Assembly (NCBI RefSeq): GCF_014191375.1
Contig: NZ_JACHWN010000011.1
Location: 94,037 to 158,036 of the forward strand
Source: Mesorhizobium sp. RMAD-H1
GTDB lineage: Bacteria > Pseudomonadota > Alphaproteobacteria > Rhizobiales > Rhizobiaceae
Length of the DNA stretch: 64,000 nucleotides
Direction of reading: 5' to 3'
Part shown: piece after piece, positions 9,022-17,675 of the stretch
How positions within the stretch are numbered: the stretch's first letter is position 1
How the letters are laid out: the number at the start of each line of letters is the position of its first letter
The notes under the pieces: model-generated
Databases searched by the model: none
What the model was told of the DNA's origin: nothing
Seen by the model: only the letters and a program-made list of their open reading frames with translations
Translations under genes and position numbers: made by a program

Positions 9022-9824
9022 TTATTCGAGCTTATCGGTTCAAGTTGATAGGTCTTGCGGCCGCGATCCCGCCACAAGGTATAGGCGAGTGCTCCCGCAA
9101 GGGCCAATATGGTGGCGACGAGCCCGCCGAAAATCCAGATCACACGGCTCATGCTGGCATCGAGAACCCAGATGCCGAGGAAAGGCGTGAGCTCGGTGGG
9201 AGCCGGCGCAAGCCGCGACACGGGAGCGGCAACAGGCACAACGGAAACCTTTTCATAGGTCAGCCCTGCAATACCGTTGGCCACGAGGGTCTTGATCTGC
9301 GGTATCAAGCTATTGATGTCGAGATTTGGCTCGTGGCGGATGAAGACCGAGGCCGATGCCGGCACGGCATTGCGCTGCAATGGATCATTGCCCGGCAGGA
9401 CGACGTGAACCCGGGCCGACAGAACGCCATCGATCTCGGATACCGTCCTGGAAAGCTCCTCGCTCAGCGCGTAGATCATCTGCGCGCGTTCCTGAACCGG
9501 AGAGGCGACAAGCCCATCCTGCTTGAAGACACTGCCGATCGTGGCGAACTGCTCCTTCGGCAGGCCCGCTTCGGTCAGGATGTTGACGGCCTGGGCGAAC
9601 TGGCCCTTCTCGACGGTGACGGTCAGCTTGCCGTCCTTCTGCACCGTGCGGCCGGCCGAGATGCCGTTCGACAGCAGCGTTGCCACCATCATATTGGCTT
9701 CCCGTTCATCGAGATTGGAATAAAGCTCCGCCTTGCACGCCTGCAGCAGGATCGCGGCGGCGGTAATCATCATCCATCGTATCGCAATGCGCCGCACCCG
9801 CAGTCTCCTCGACAACTCGATCAT
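9018..9824 (-). CDS. sctJ: T3SS inner-membrane ring lipoprotein SctJ
   Basis: 268 residues, YscJ/PrgK/HrcJ family (rhizobial NolT/RhcJ). It has a signal peptide with a lipobox (ILLQAC), ring-building motif 1 starting with AELYSNLDEREANMMVATLL, a linker, ring-building motif 2 (GVLSARVHVVLPGNDPL, then SASVFIRHEP), and a C-terminal transmembrane helix (VIWIFGGLVATILALAGALA). It assembles into the 24-mer inner ring with SctD. It overlaps sctI and sctK by four bases each. Confidence 0.97.
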   Translation of the reverse strand: MIELSRRLRVRRIAIRWMMITAAAILLQACKAELYSNLDEREANMMVATLLSNGISAGRTVQKDGKLTVTVEKGQFAQAVNILTEAGLPKEQFATIGSVFKQDGLVASPVQERAQMIYALSEELSRTVSEIDGVLSARVHVVLPGNDPLQRNAVPASASVFIRHEPNLDINSLIPQIKTLVANGIAGLTYEKVSVVPVAAPVSRLAPAPTELTPFLGIWVLDASMSRVIWIFGGLVATILALAGALAYTLWRDRGRKTYQLEPISSNK

Positions 9825-10282
9825 TGGCCCTTGAGAAGGGTATTGGCCGCGCCCGAAACCTGCGTGGCGCCGCGCACCACCATCTGGGTTTCGATGGAAT
9901 GGTCGAACATCATGCCGAGCGAGGCCACCACGCGCTGGATCTGCTTGTCCCCGACGCTTTCCGCCTGCGGCGAGGCCGGGGCAGTGCCGTTCCCTAATGC
10001 TTTCACATCAGCTGAAAAGCTGGCAGGCAGGGGGGTATCCTGCCCGCTGACCAGGCGTTGCGCGCGGCTCGAAAAGCTGCCGCTGCGCTCGACGAACCCC
10101 TTGAGGTCTTCGAGCATGGTGCGGCCGAGATCCGCGGGGCTCGCCTGCCGCGGCAGGGTCCGCACATTCTCAGCCATGAATTCGAAAAGGTTCTGGGCGT
10201 TTTGCGAAACGGGTGAATGCGGTCCCGTACCGGTTACGGTCGCAGCATCCGGCAGGGCCGCGACCATCTGGATTCCGGACAT
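9821..10282 (-). CDS. sctI: T3SS inner rod protein SctI (NolB-like)
   Basis: 153 residues from the ATG at 10282, which has GGAG eight bases before it; an ATG four codons upstream (10294) is possible. The C-terminal helix ends in METx-type rod signature text, MVVRGATQVSGAANTLLKGQ, matching the YscI/HrpB family end (VTKxxxxVxxAxxTLLKxQ). The long variable N-terminal part is normal for NolB. It lies directly upstream of sctJ as in rhizobia. It should form the rod adaptor between export gate and needle. Confidence 0.88.
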   Translation of the reverse strand: MSGIQMVAALPDAATVTGTGPHSPVSQNAQNLFEFMAENVRTLPRQASPADLGRTMLEDLKGFVERSGSFSSRAQRLVSGQDTPLPASFSADVKALGNGTAPASPQAESVGDKQIQRVVASLGMMFDHSIETQMVVRGATQVSGAANTLLKGQ

Positions 10283-10329
10283 GATCGGCTCCATTTTTCC
10301 AGGGTACGCCTGTTTTTGAGGCGTGCAGA

Positions 10330-10509
10330 TTATTCGTCGGACATAGCCTCGTTCAGGATTTCTCCGGATTGCTGCATCATCAGCTGCCCGATGAGCGTCG
10401 TGCCGGCCTGGGTCATGGCCTGCTGCAGAGCGGCATCGAAGGCGTCTTGGTTGGCCTGATCAGGCGTCGGCTCGACATTGGCTGTGGTGTTGACCGGTTG
10501 AACGGACAT
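10330..10509 (-). CDS. Small T3SS-operon protein, 59 residues; needle or needle-chaperone candidate
   Basis: A short frame between the sctC N-domain gene (stop nine bases upstream) and sctI. It has a strong Shine-Dalgarno AGGAGG five bases before its ATG, so it is very likely translated. The product has a disordered N-terminus (TTANVEPTPDQ) and then one amphipathic helix (DAFDAALQQAMTQAG, LIGQLMMQQSGEILNEAM) with an acidic end. Size and position suit a needle subunit (SctF) or a HrpF-like partner, but no family signature was recognised. Confidence 0.7.
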   Translation of the reverse strand: MSVQPVNTTANVEPTPDQANQDAFDAALQQAMTQAGTTLIGQLMMQQSGEILNEAMSDE

Positions 10510-10518
10510 TCGATCCTC

Positions 10519-11184
10519 CTATCGTTGCTGGTTGGTGTGATCGGAAAGCTGATTGCGTGACGTCGTTTCCGCCGCCAGGGTTGGCTGGCTGGTGACGATC
10601 TCGTCCCGGCGTCCGCCGCGGAAGACCCGTACGCGGGGATCATCCGCTTGCGTTTGCGGCGGTGGCTGGACCGTCGAGACGACCTGACGGACCATCGCGA
10701 TATAGGATGGCGGGCCGGATACACGCAGCGCGGAAGAATGCGGCGTGAAGTAGATGGAAAAGCGTGGATCGGTCAGCCGCAGGCGCTGCATTTCATCGAG
10801 AACGGCGGACCCGCTGGCCCGGCCCGCGTCGATGATCTGCGTGGTGAACTCCTCACTCGAATTCACATGCAGGACTGATCCGTCGAAATACCAGACAAGG
10901 CCGTTGGCGGCGGCCAGTTCGCGCAGGAATTCGCCGGCTGTTTTTGCCCTGATTTCGCCCCGGACCTGACCGCGAACGCGATCGGAAATATCGACTGGAA
11001 TGCCGAGATTGCGTCCGAATTCCCTCAGCGCACCGCGCGCATCCTGATCGATAAGCACATAAGCGTAGGGCCTGTCCAGGAGGTCCAGTTCCGCGCAATG
11101 GGCAAGCGAGGTAGCGGCCAGCCATGCGATGCCGCCCACGGCGAGGGCGGTACTCCATCGTCTGCCGGCAGTCTTGTCCACCAT
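10519..11184 (-). CDS. sctC1: N-terminal (N0/N1) part of a split T3SS secretin, RhcC1-like
   Basis: About 221 residues from the ATG at 11184; a GTG at 11265 would add 27. It has a signal peptide (ALAVGGIAWLAATSLAHC), then an N0-type domain (YAYVLIDQDARGALREFGRN, LAAANGLVWYFDGSVLHV) and an N1-like domain (FSIYFTPHSSALRVSGPPSY) in the order of SctC N-termini. It stops before any secretin barrel. Rhizobial systems split the secretin into RhcC1 and RhcC2, and this is the RhcC1 role. It is first in the leftward operon. A partner barrel is encoded at 15909-17213. Confidence 0.85.
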   Translation of the reverse strand: MVDKTAGRRWSTALAVGGIAWLAATSLAHCAELDLLDRPYAYVLIDQDARGALREFGRNLGIPVDISDRVRGQVRGEIRAKTAGEFLRELAAANGLVWYFDGSVLHVNSSEEFTTQIIDAGRASGSAVLDEMQRLRLTDPRFSIYFTPHSSALRVSGPPSYIAMVRQVVSTVQPPPQTQADDPRVRVFRGGRRDEIVTSQPTLAAETTSRNQLSDHTNQQR

Positions 11185-11265
11185 GAACAGCGCTGTCTGC
11201 ACGTGGCCTCCGGATCGAACGGGATGGGAAGCGAAATGCGACGGCAGCTTCTTGTGCCGCGCCAC

Positions 11266-11652
11266 ATTTGCACTTGGGCGTCAGACTATAGGCAAAGATT
11301 TCGAAATCAAGTGACAATTATCCGACAGTTCGGAAATGTATAAATAAATACAACAGCTTGATACAATATGTGATTTCGCTAATTTTCGGCAAAACGGCGG
11401 CTGTAGAAACGAACTGATACAATAAAATTTTTGATTATGAAATCGTTACCTCGAAATTTTGCACATTTATGACATGGATTTGGCAAAATGGGGCCCCAAT
11501 TTGTTGGGTTGCTACTTCATTAAAACCACTTAGATTGCGCCCTGCCCGAAACGGTTTCACTGCATCTGGCAGCGAACGCTCTGGGTTCTGTGAGGTCGTG
11601 CGGGCATGCAACTCACCGTCTTCAAATGTCCACTATCTGAAGGAACATTCAT
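11266..11652. promoter_or_regulatory. AT-rich divergent control region of the T3SS cluster
   Basis: About 390 bases between the leftward sct operon and the rightward 53-codon gene, clearly more AT-rich than the flanks. It holds a direct repeat TGATACAATA at 11359-11368 and 11415-11424 (56 bases apart), and a small inverted repeat CCCAA-TTTG-TTGGG at 11495-11508. No hrp box (GGAACC-N16-CCACNNA) or rhizobial tts box was found on either strand by eye. The regulator is not encoded nearby. Confidence 0.5.
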
Positions 11653-11814
11653 ATGAGCGGCGTATCAGGAATCTCCTCCTCGACCGGTTCGGACGCTTCG
11701 ATCGCAAGGATGGAAGCGGCTTTCGACAAGGCTATCGAAAAGTCGGCGCAGGTCACCGAGATCACGACGGAAAAGAAGGCGGCGCTCGATGCTGCCAAGC
11801 AGCGTCCGCAATAA
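11653..11814 (+). CDS. Candidate T3SS needle/pilus subunit, 53 residues (NopA/SctF-like)
   Basis: ATG with AGGA nine bases before it, first gene of the rightward set. The product starts with a Ser/Gly-rich segment (SGVSGISSSTGSDAS) followed by one long amphipathic helix (MEAAFDKAIEKSAQVTEITT, KKAALDAAKQRPQ). This 'flexible head plus helix' shape, the small size and the isolated promoter-proximal place are those of HrpA/NopA pilins and needle subunits. The call is by shape and position; no family match could be run. Confidence 0.6.
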   Translation: MSGVSGISSSTGSDASIARMEAAFDKAIEKSAQVTEITTEKKAALDAAKQRPQ

Positions 11815-11945
11815 TCAGAATTTGAAGTCCGCGGGCGGCACAGCCGTCCGCGGATTTCGGTACAGTTGATCCATTGTCTGCCCGGGCCGGGCATTCTGCC
11901 CATGGCCTATTGGAAACCAGGTCGTTTTAGCTGGAGCGTGAGATC

Positions 11946-12860
11946 ATGGCACTGACTGCTGGGCTTCCGGTTCCTCATTCAGGGGTGCAGTTTCATGTAA
12001 CGGTCGGCGTGCATCAGGGTGTTTCGGTCCCGCTGGAGGGGACGACGTGGCGCATCGGCTCGACATCCGACTGCGACCTGATGCTCAGCGATGCCGGGGT
12101 GGAGGCGCATCATGCGACCCTGCGCCTGGAGCGCGCGGCGCTTCTTATCGAAGCGACGGGCGGACCGGTCACGGTGGCGCATGGTCCCCTGATACCGGTC
12201 GGTCACGGCGCGCGGGTTCCGCTGCCTGCCGAGCTGCAACTCGGCACCGCCCGTGTGAAATTGTCGAACCCGCAGGCGCGGCGTTCCGCCCGCATGAATG
12301 TTCCGGGCGGGCGCTGGATCGCCGGAAGCGCGGTCTTGTCCTTCATCTTCATCGCGGCGGTGAATGCGGGTGCGGGAGGCATGTTCCAGTCCCGGCAGGA
12401 ACTGGCTGCGCTCGGAGCCGCGCAACCGGCCAGGGCCACCGATCCGATCGAGACATCGACCGCGCTGCCCAAGGCTTTGCCGGAGGCTGCGCTGGCCGCA
12501 AAACTCGAGGCGAATGGGTTGCAGCATCTTGCCATCGACAAGGACGGCGCGCGGCTGATCGTAACGGGCAGCCTGACGCCGCAGCGGCACAATGACTGGG
12601 TCAATATCCAGAAGTGGTTCGACCAGACCTATGGCAGCGCCTATGTTCTGACGAGTGAGGTCGGCCCCGAGGCGCCAAAGACGAAACCGAGGTTCAATCT
12701 GCAGGCCATATGGTTCGGGGAAACGCCCTATGCCGTCGCGGCGAATGGCACCCGGCTCTATCCCGGCGCGGTGCTGCAGGACGGCTGGGTGATCAAGGAT
12801 ATCAGCAACGGACGCATGGTGGTCCGCAAGAACGACGAGGAATTTACCCTAACTTTCTGA
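11946..12860 (+). CDS. sctD: T3SS inner-membrane ring protein SctD
   Basis: 304 residues. An N-terminal FHA-like cytoplasmic domain (GVSVPLEGTTWRIGSTSDCD, VEAHHATLRLE), one transmembrane helix near residues 120-140 (GSAVLSFIFIAAVNAGAGG), then periplasmic BON-like units (LEANGLQHLAIDKDGARLIV, GSLTPQRHNDWVNIQKW) and a C-terminal beta-rich part. This is the SctD/YscD plan; it surrounds the SctJ ring and touches the secretin N0 domain. GGAG precedes the ATG. It is slightly shorter than many relatives (about 350-430). Confidence 0.93.
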   Translation: MALTAGLPVPHSGVQFHVTVGVHQGVSVPLEGTTWRIGSTSDCDLMLSDAGVEAHHATLRLERAALLIEATGGPVTVAHGPLIPVGHGARVPLPAELQLGTARVKLSNPQARRSARMNVPGGRWIAGSAVLSFIFIAAVNAGAGGMFQSRQELAALGAAQPARATDPIETSTALPKALPEAALAAKLEANGLQHLAIDKDGARLIVTGSLTPQRHNDWVNIQKWFDQTYGSAYVLTSEVGPEAPKTKPRFNLQAIWFGETPYAVAANGTRLYPGAVLQDGWVIKDISNGRMVVRKNDEEFTLTF

Positions 12861-12888
12861 ACAGCCGAAAAGGCTGCGGGGAACAGGT

Positions 12889-13299
12889 ATGACGCTTGAA
12901 TTGCGCCGCAACGGCGACTGGCAGCGCAGGGAAGTGGGCCTCTCTGCCACAGACAGCGTGACGGAGGCTGCTGTCTCCAGGCGCGCGGGCGCCTTTGAAG
13001 CATTGGTGGGCAGCGCGCAACGGCCGGCGAGCAGAAGCAAGGGCTCCATTCGGGAGGAAATTGCCCGGCCAACGAAGCCCAAGGTCAGCGATCCCGGCAT
13101 GTTCAGCGCCGTCCGGTCGCAGGAAATCCTCACCTATGTCATGCAGGACCTGTTGCCCGGCTTAGGCATCGAGCCGGAAATCGCATTGATTACCGCTTCT
13201 GTCCTGGCCGAAGAAATCGAGAGCCGGCGCGATCTTCACGACCGGATGGGCCGAGAGGCCGCTGATCCGGAGGTTGCCGGGTGGGAGATGGCGGGTTGA
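12889..13299 (+). CDS. Unassigned T3SS-cluster protein, 136 residues
   Basis: No family recognised. It lies 28 bases after sctD and its end overlaps the TPR gene, so it is co-transcribed with T3SS genes. The first 70 residues are basic and look disordered. The second half (FSAVRSQEILTYVMQDLLPG, then ALITASVLAEEIESRRDLHD) forms two likely helices. No signal peptide or membrane helix is seen, so it is probably cytoplasmic, for example a chaperone or regulator. Rhizobial clusters keep uncharacterised small genes in this slot. Confidence 0.75.
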   Translation: MTLELRRNGDWQRREVGLSATDSVTEAAVSRRAGAFEALVGSAQRPASRSKGSIREEIARPTKPKVSDPGMFSAVRSQEILTYVMQDLLPGLGIEPEIALITASVLAEEIESRRDLHDRMGREAADPEVAGWEMAG

Positions 13300-13631
13300 C
13301 GGTCGATACGCGCCAGAGCGCTGAGTTCCTGCATGGTCTCGGCTATCTCTACTGCCGCGGCGGAAACCGCGAGCGCGGGCTGGTCTTTCTGCTTCTGGCG
13401 GCGCGGATCGCGCCCGAGGACACGGGTATCCTGCGTACGCTCGCCACCGTGTTTCTTGAAACGGGCGCTGCCGACCGCGCGCTTTCCGCCATCGAGAAGA
13501 TCAGCGCGATCGAGGGCGAGGGAGCAACCGATCTGCAATTGTTGAAAAGCCGGGCCCTGTGGCTCAATGGCGAGAATGCCGGCGCCCATCGCGCATTTCT
13601 CGATTATCTCAAGAACAGGACTGCCGCATGA
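13281..13631 (+). CDS. TPR-type T3SS chaperone-like protein (SctG/y4yS-like)
   Basis: 116 residues built from tetratricopeptide-like helix pairs (AEFLHGLGYLYCRGGNRERG, then GILRTLATVFLETGAADRAL, then LLKSRALWLNGENAGAHRAF). Small TPR proteins next to sctD/sctV act as needle or translocator chaperones (YscG, y4yS). The start may be GTG at 13281 or TTG at 13296, which would overlap the upstream stop (TTGA). The stop overlaps the sctV start by ATGA. Confidence 0.8.
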   Translation: MGDGGLTVDTRQSAEFLHGLGYLYCRGGNRERGLVFLLLAARIAPEDTGILRTLATVFLETGAADRALSAIEKISAIEGEGATDLQLLKSRALWLNGENAGAHRAFLDYLKNRTAA

Positions 13632-15763
13632 GCACGGTCGCCACCCTGAACGGGTTCGCCAGGCGGGCCGCCAAGCGGTCCGACATCGTCATCGCCGCGT
13701 TCATGATGCTGGCCGTCGTGATGATGATCCTGCCGATGCCGACGGTCCTTGTCGACCTCCTCATCGGCTTGAATATCGCCTTCAGCCTGCTCATCCTGGT
13801 GGTGGCGTTCTATATATCGAAACCGGTGCAGTTTTCCGCACTGCCCTCGGTCATCCTCCTTGCCACGCTCTTCCGCCTTTCGCTCTCCATAACCACCACG
13901 CGTCTCATCCTCCTGCAGGCCGATGCGGGACAGATCGTTACGGCCTTCGGCGAGTTCGTCATTGCCGGTCAGGTGGTCATCGGGCTGGTCGTGTTCCTGG
14001 TCATCACCATCGCCCAGTTCGTGGTCATCACCAAGGGTGCCGAACGCGTGGCCGAGGTGGCGGCACGCTTCACCCTCGATGCACTGCCCGGCAAGCAGAT
14101 GAGCATCGACAACGAAGCGAGGAACGGCGACATCGACCAGGACGAGGCGCGTGCGCGCCGCCGGAACCTGGAGCGCGAAAGCCAATTCTACGGTGCCATG
14201 GACGGCGCCATGAAATTCGTCAAGGGCGATGCGATCGCCGGACTGATCATCATCGTCGTCAATCTTGTGGGCGGTCTTTTCGTCGGCATGTTGCAGCACG
14301 ACATGGGCTTCTCCGAAGCCGCGCAGACCTACTCGCTTCTCTCGGTCGGCGACGGTCTGATCGCGCAAATTCCGGCGCTCCTGATCGCGGTCGCCTCCGG
14401 CGTCGTGGTGACGCGCGTCGCGTCCGAACATGATCAGGATCTCGGTTCGGAAATCGTCGGCCAGCTCGTCGCCGATTCCCGTGCGTTGGCACTCGCCGCC
14501 GCTCTATTGTTCGCCATGGCCTTCATTCCGGGCTTTCCGACCCTCGTATTCCTCGGGCTCGGCGCCGGTGCCGGCGGCCTCGCCTATCTCATCCACCGGC
14601 GCGACGCGGCAACGACCGCCGGCGAGCAGGAACCGGAAATCCTGGGCGAGGTGCAGGAGATCGATCATGAAGACGCAACGGCACTGAGCAGCAGGCCATC
14701 CTCGCGCCTCGTCGCCTGGGTCGGACGCGATCTGGCTGCGCAGGTGCCGCCGCAGTTCTTCCGGCAATTGGCCGACCGGGTGCGCCAGGATCTCTTCAAC
14801 GACCTGGGCGTCAGCGTGCCCGCCATCGACCTGAGAGCCGATCCCCGGTCAGCTGGAGAAGAGTTCCGCATCGACCTCGAAGGTGTGCCCGTCATCAGCG
14901 GCGCCATTCCGGCTGGATATCTGCTTCTGACCGGAGATCCCGTGGACCTCGATCTCATGAAGGTCCCCTATCGGCGCGGCCCGGCGCCGGCAGGGGATCG
15001 CGAGGCGGTCTGGGTCGAGACCATTCATGCCTCGGCCCTGCGCGATGCCGGCATCGGTTTTGAGGATCCGTCATCGGCCCTGATCCATGTCCTTGCCGAT
15101 GTATTGCGCCGATATGCATCGCATTTCGTCGGCCTCCAGGAAACAAGGCTGCTCCTGATGCAGATCGAGGAGAATTATGGAGATCTGGTCAAGGAGGCGG
15201 TGAGTGTCGCCTCGCTGCAGAAGATATCGGAAGTGCTCCGCCGCCTGGTGGAGGAGGATGTTCCAATCGGCAATCTCCGGGCGATCCTGGAAGCAATCGT
15301 GGAGTGGGGGCCGCGTGCCCAGACGGCTTACGGGCTGGTCGAGCATGCGCGGGTAGCGCTCGCAAGGCAGATCAGCCACCGCAATGCAGAGATGAACCGC
15401 GTCATCTCGGCCTATGTGTTGACCCGGCATGCCGAGGAAGCTTTGCGCGCTGCGCTCGAGCGTGGGGAGGCGGGAGGCTTTGCCGGCATTCCCGAGCAGA
15501 TCGCCAAGCCGATCGTCGAACAGATCCGGCAATACGGCGAGAAAGCGAGCCCGGATGCGGTGCGGGCGGTGCTGATCTCGATGGACCTGCGCAGGCATCT
15601 GCGCAATTTGCTTGTCCGCAATGAAATCCGGCTTCCCGTCCTTTCCTATCAGGAAATCGCGCCCGAATTCAGCGTTCAGTCTCTGGGCGCCATTTCCCTT
15701 CCGCCACCATCCCCGCTTCGCCAGATCCGCAGCAGCGAGCCCGCCGCGTCCCCCCCGGCCTGA
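13628..15763 (+). CDS. sctV: T3SS major export apparatus protein SctV
   Basis: 711 residues, FlhA/SctV family. The N-terminal third has about eight membrane helices with the conserved LPSVILLATLFRLSLSITTT and ITKGAERVAEVAARFTLDAL PGKQ motifs, the latter in the proton/Na channel loop. The C-terminal 350 residues are the cytoplasmic nonamer ring that binds chaperone-substrate complexes (LVEEDVPIGNLRAILEAIVE). The start at 13628 overlaps the TPR gene stop (ATGA); an earlier in-frame Met lies inside that gene. Rhizobial name rhcV. Confidence 0.97.
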   Translation: MSTVATLNGFARRAAKRSDIVIAAFMMLAVVMMILPMPTVLVDLLIGLNIAFSLLILVVAFYISKPVQFSALPSVILLATLFRLSLSITTTRLILLQADAGQIVTAFGEFVIAGQVVIGLVVFLVITIAQFVVITKGAERVAEVAARFTLDALPGKQMSIDNEARNGDIDQDEARARRRNLERESQFYGAMDGAMKFVKGDAIAGLIIIVVNLVGGLFVGMLQHDMGFSEAAQTYSLLSVGDGLIAQIPALLIAVASGVVVTRVASEHDQDLGSEIVGQLVADSRALALAAALLFAMAFIPGFPTLVFLGLGAGAGGLAYLIHRRDAATTAGEQEPEILGEVQEIDHEDATALSSRPSSRLVAWVGRDLAAQVPPQFFRQLADRVRQDLFNDLGVSVPAIDLRADPRSAGEEFRIDLEGVPVISGAIPAGYLLLTGDPVDLDLMKVPYRRGPAPAGDREAVWVETIHASALRDAGIGFEDPSSALIHVLADVLRRYASHFVGLQETRLLLMQIEENYGDLVKEAVSVASLQKISEVLRRLVEEDVPIGNLRAILEAIVEWGPRAQTAYGLVEHARVALARQISHRNAEMNRVISAYVLTRHAEEALRAALERGEAGGFAGIPEQIAKPIVEQIRQYGEKASPDAVRAVLISMDLRRHLRNLLVRNEIRLPVLSYQEIAPEFSVQSLGAISLPPPSPLRQIRSSEPAASPPA

Positions 15764-15908
15764 CGTGATGGGTATGACCTGCGCCGCCCTGATCCCGGAA
15801 AGAGAGCTGCATGAGAAAAGCCGACCCACTCCATATACCGCGTACCAGGAAACATGGCGCCCGATGACAGTGCCTTTGAATCAACTTGCAACCAGGTTTC
15901 AAGCGTCG

Positions 15909-17213
15909 ATGAAAAGCCTCAACCCGTTACGTTTCCTTCTTGCTCTCGCAATCTGCCTGGGATTTTCCCTTCCAGGCATGGCGCAGACGGTCAAGGTCGA
16001 CGCCAATGCCGGGCAGGCGGTCCAGCTGACGAGGGGACAAGGCCAGATCTTGCGTTTCGACCAGCCCGTAGAGTCGGTCTTTATCGCCGATACGTCGGTC
16101 GCCGATGTGCGGGTCGTCTCTCCGGGTGTGGTCTATGTCTATGCTACGAAGATCGGCGCCACCAATCTGATTGCGCTTAGTCCGGACCAGAGCATGCGCG
16201 GCACGGTGCGCATCCACGTGGTCGGAGACGAGACGACGCCGCAGCAATCCATGCAGGCGCTGCAACCCAACACGACGATCGACATCAGCCTGTTCGGGGA
16301 TCAGGTGGTGGGAACCGGCCAGGCGAGGAATGTCGGCGAAGCGCTCGATGCCAGCAACGTGCTGCAGAGCTATTCGCCGCCCGATACCCCGCCGCTCAAC
16401 AACACGACGATGGCGGGCCCCAATCAGGTCAATATCCGCGTCCGCTTCGCCGAGGTTTCGCGCAATGAGCTGCTCAGATATGGCTTGAACTGGAGCGTTT
16501 TCGTCAATACCGGTTCGTTTTCCTTCGGCTATGTCTCAGGCGGAGGAGAAGGGGTCAACAGTGGGGACAGCGTCAATGTCGACGTCCTCCTCGATGCCCT
16601 GCAGGACAACGGCATCCTGACGATCCTGGCCGAACCCAACATCACCGCCGTCACCGGCCAGACGGCGAGCTTTCTGGCGGGCGGTGAAATCCCGATCCCG
16701 GTGCCGGTCGGCGACCGGCAGATCGGCATCGAATACAAGCAATTCGGCGTTTCGCTCCTCTTCACCCCGACATTGCTGCCCAATGATCGCATCGCGCTTC
16801 GGGTTCGCCCGGAGGTCAGCAGCGTCTCCAGCGCCGGTAGCGTAACCATCGGCGGCCTGAACGTGCCTTCCCTGCAGGTGCGCCGCGCCGACACGATGGT
16901 GGAGGTCGGCAGCGGCCAGACATTTGCCATCGCCGGGCTTTTCCAGCGGCAGGAGAGCCATGAGATCCAGAAAACGCCCGTTGTGGGCGATGTTCCAATC
17001 CTCGGCGAATTGTTCAAGTCCAAGCGCTTCCAGCGCAACGAGACGGAGCTCGTCATCCTGATCACGCCCTATCTGGTGACACCCTCGTCCGAGCGCCGCA
17101 TGAAAACGCCGCTGGACAGCCCCGCCGGAGCGCTCTCCGGTCCCCGCCAGACCGCCAAGTCGCAGGCCGCAAAGCCCGCCGTCAACAAGGGATATGGTTT
17201 CTATGTCGAGTGA
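15909..17213 (+). CDS. sctC2: CpaC-like secretin serving as T3SS outer-membrane channel (RhcC2 role)
   Basis: 434 residues from the ATG at 15909, chosen because it is followed at once by a signal peptide (LRFLLALAICLGFSLPGMA-Q); an ATG at 15864 is possible. Domains in order: pilus-type N-terminal domain (GQILRFDQPVESVFIADTSV, VYVYATKIGATNL), a BON-like unit (TTIDISLFGDQVVGTGQARN), then a complete secretin barrel (NILTILAEPNITAVTGQTAS style, with GGEIPIPVP and VPILGELFKSKRFQRNETEL VILITPYLV). This layout is that of CpaC/RcpA of Tad pili rather than of YscC. The N0/N1 partner is encoded at 10519-11184. Confidence 0.9.
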   Translation: MKSLNPLRFLLALAICLGFSLPGMAQTVKVDANAGQAVQLTRGQGQILRFDQPVESVFIADTSVADVRVVSPGVVYVYATKIGATNLIALSPDQSMRGTVRIHVVGDETTPQQSMQALQPNTTIDISLFGDQVVGTGQARNVGEALDASNVLQSYSPPDTPPLNNTTMAGPNQVNIRVRFAEVSRNELLRYGLNWSVFVNTGSFSFGYVSGGGEGVNSGDSVNVDVLLDALQDNGILTILAEPNITAVTGQTASFLAGGEIPIPVPVGDRQIGIEYKQFGVSLLFTPTLLPNDRIALRVRPEVSSVSSAGSVTIGGLNVPSLQVRRADTMVEVGSGQTFAIAGLFQRQESHEIQKTPVVGDVPILGELFKSKRFQRNETELVILITPYLVTPSSERRMKTPLDSPAGALSGPRQTAKSQAAKPAVNKGYGFYVE

Positions 17214-17652
17214 TCTCTATCGCAGCCATAGGTCCATGACAAAGGCGGCATTCTGTCTTGGCGCTATCGTCGCTCTGGCGGGCTGCGCCAGCAAGGCGCA
17301 GCCTTATTCGCCGGATTATCACTATGTCGCTGTGGATGGCGGACGCGCGGGCAAGGGACCGGTCCGCAAGGGCTATGACATGCCGCAGACGAAGGCGGTC
17401 CTGGTGCCGGATGCCTGCACCACGCCCGACACGGCGGCGCAGCCGCTCTATCTGCCTTCTGGCTGCGCCAACAATCTCAACCTCCAGTTCATGGTGGCGC
17501 GCGAGCAGGATTTGTTGCAGGGGCGCAACATGGGCCCGGCCATGGCGGCACCCGCCGCCCGCGCTGCGCAAGCCTACATTTCGGGACCGCAGACTGACGA
17601 GCAGAGACGACGGGAGCAAAATCTGGGAAGTGAGGAACAGCTTTCGAATTGA
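17203..17652 (+). CDS. CpaD-like small lipoprotein, candidate secretin pilotin
   Basis: 149 residues from the ATG at 17203 (overlapping the secretin stop); an ATG at 17236 would put the signal peptide at the very N-terminus. The lipobox is AIVALAGC. Near the end the text GCANNLNLQFMVAREQDLLQGRN matches the closing motif of CpaD proteins (GCAxxxNLxxMVAxPxDLxxGR), which accompany the Tad secretin. The usual larger CpaD N-terminal domain is reduced. Its coupling to the secretin gene suggests it helps to place the channel in the outer membrane. Confidence 0.72.
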   Translation: MSSDLYRSHRSMTKAAFCLGAIVALAGCASKAQPYSPDYHYVAVDGGRAGKGPVRKGYDMPQTKAVLVPDACTTPDTAAQPLYLPSGCANNLNLQFMVAREQDLLQGRNMGPAMAAPAARAAQAYISGPQTDEQRRREQNLGSEEQLSN

Positions 17653-17675
17653 CGCCGGAATTGGGATTTGATGCT

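Noticed and set aside
8949..10319. 456-codon plus-strand frame opposite sctI-sctJ
   Set aside because: Antisense to conserved sct genes, no domain.
11266..11652. hrp box or tts box controlling the T3SS
   Set aside because: Neither consensus was found on either strand by eye.
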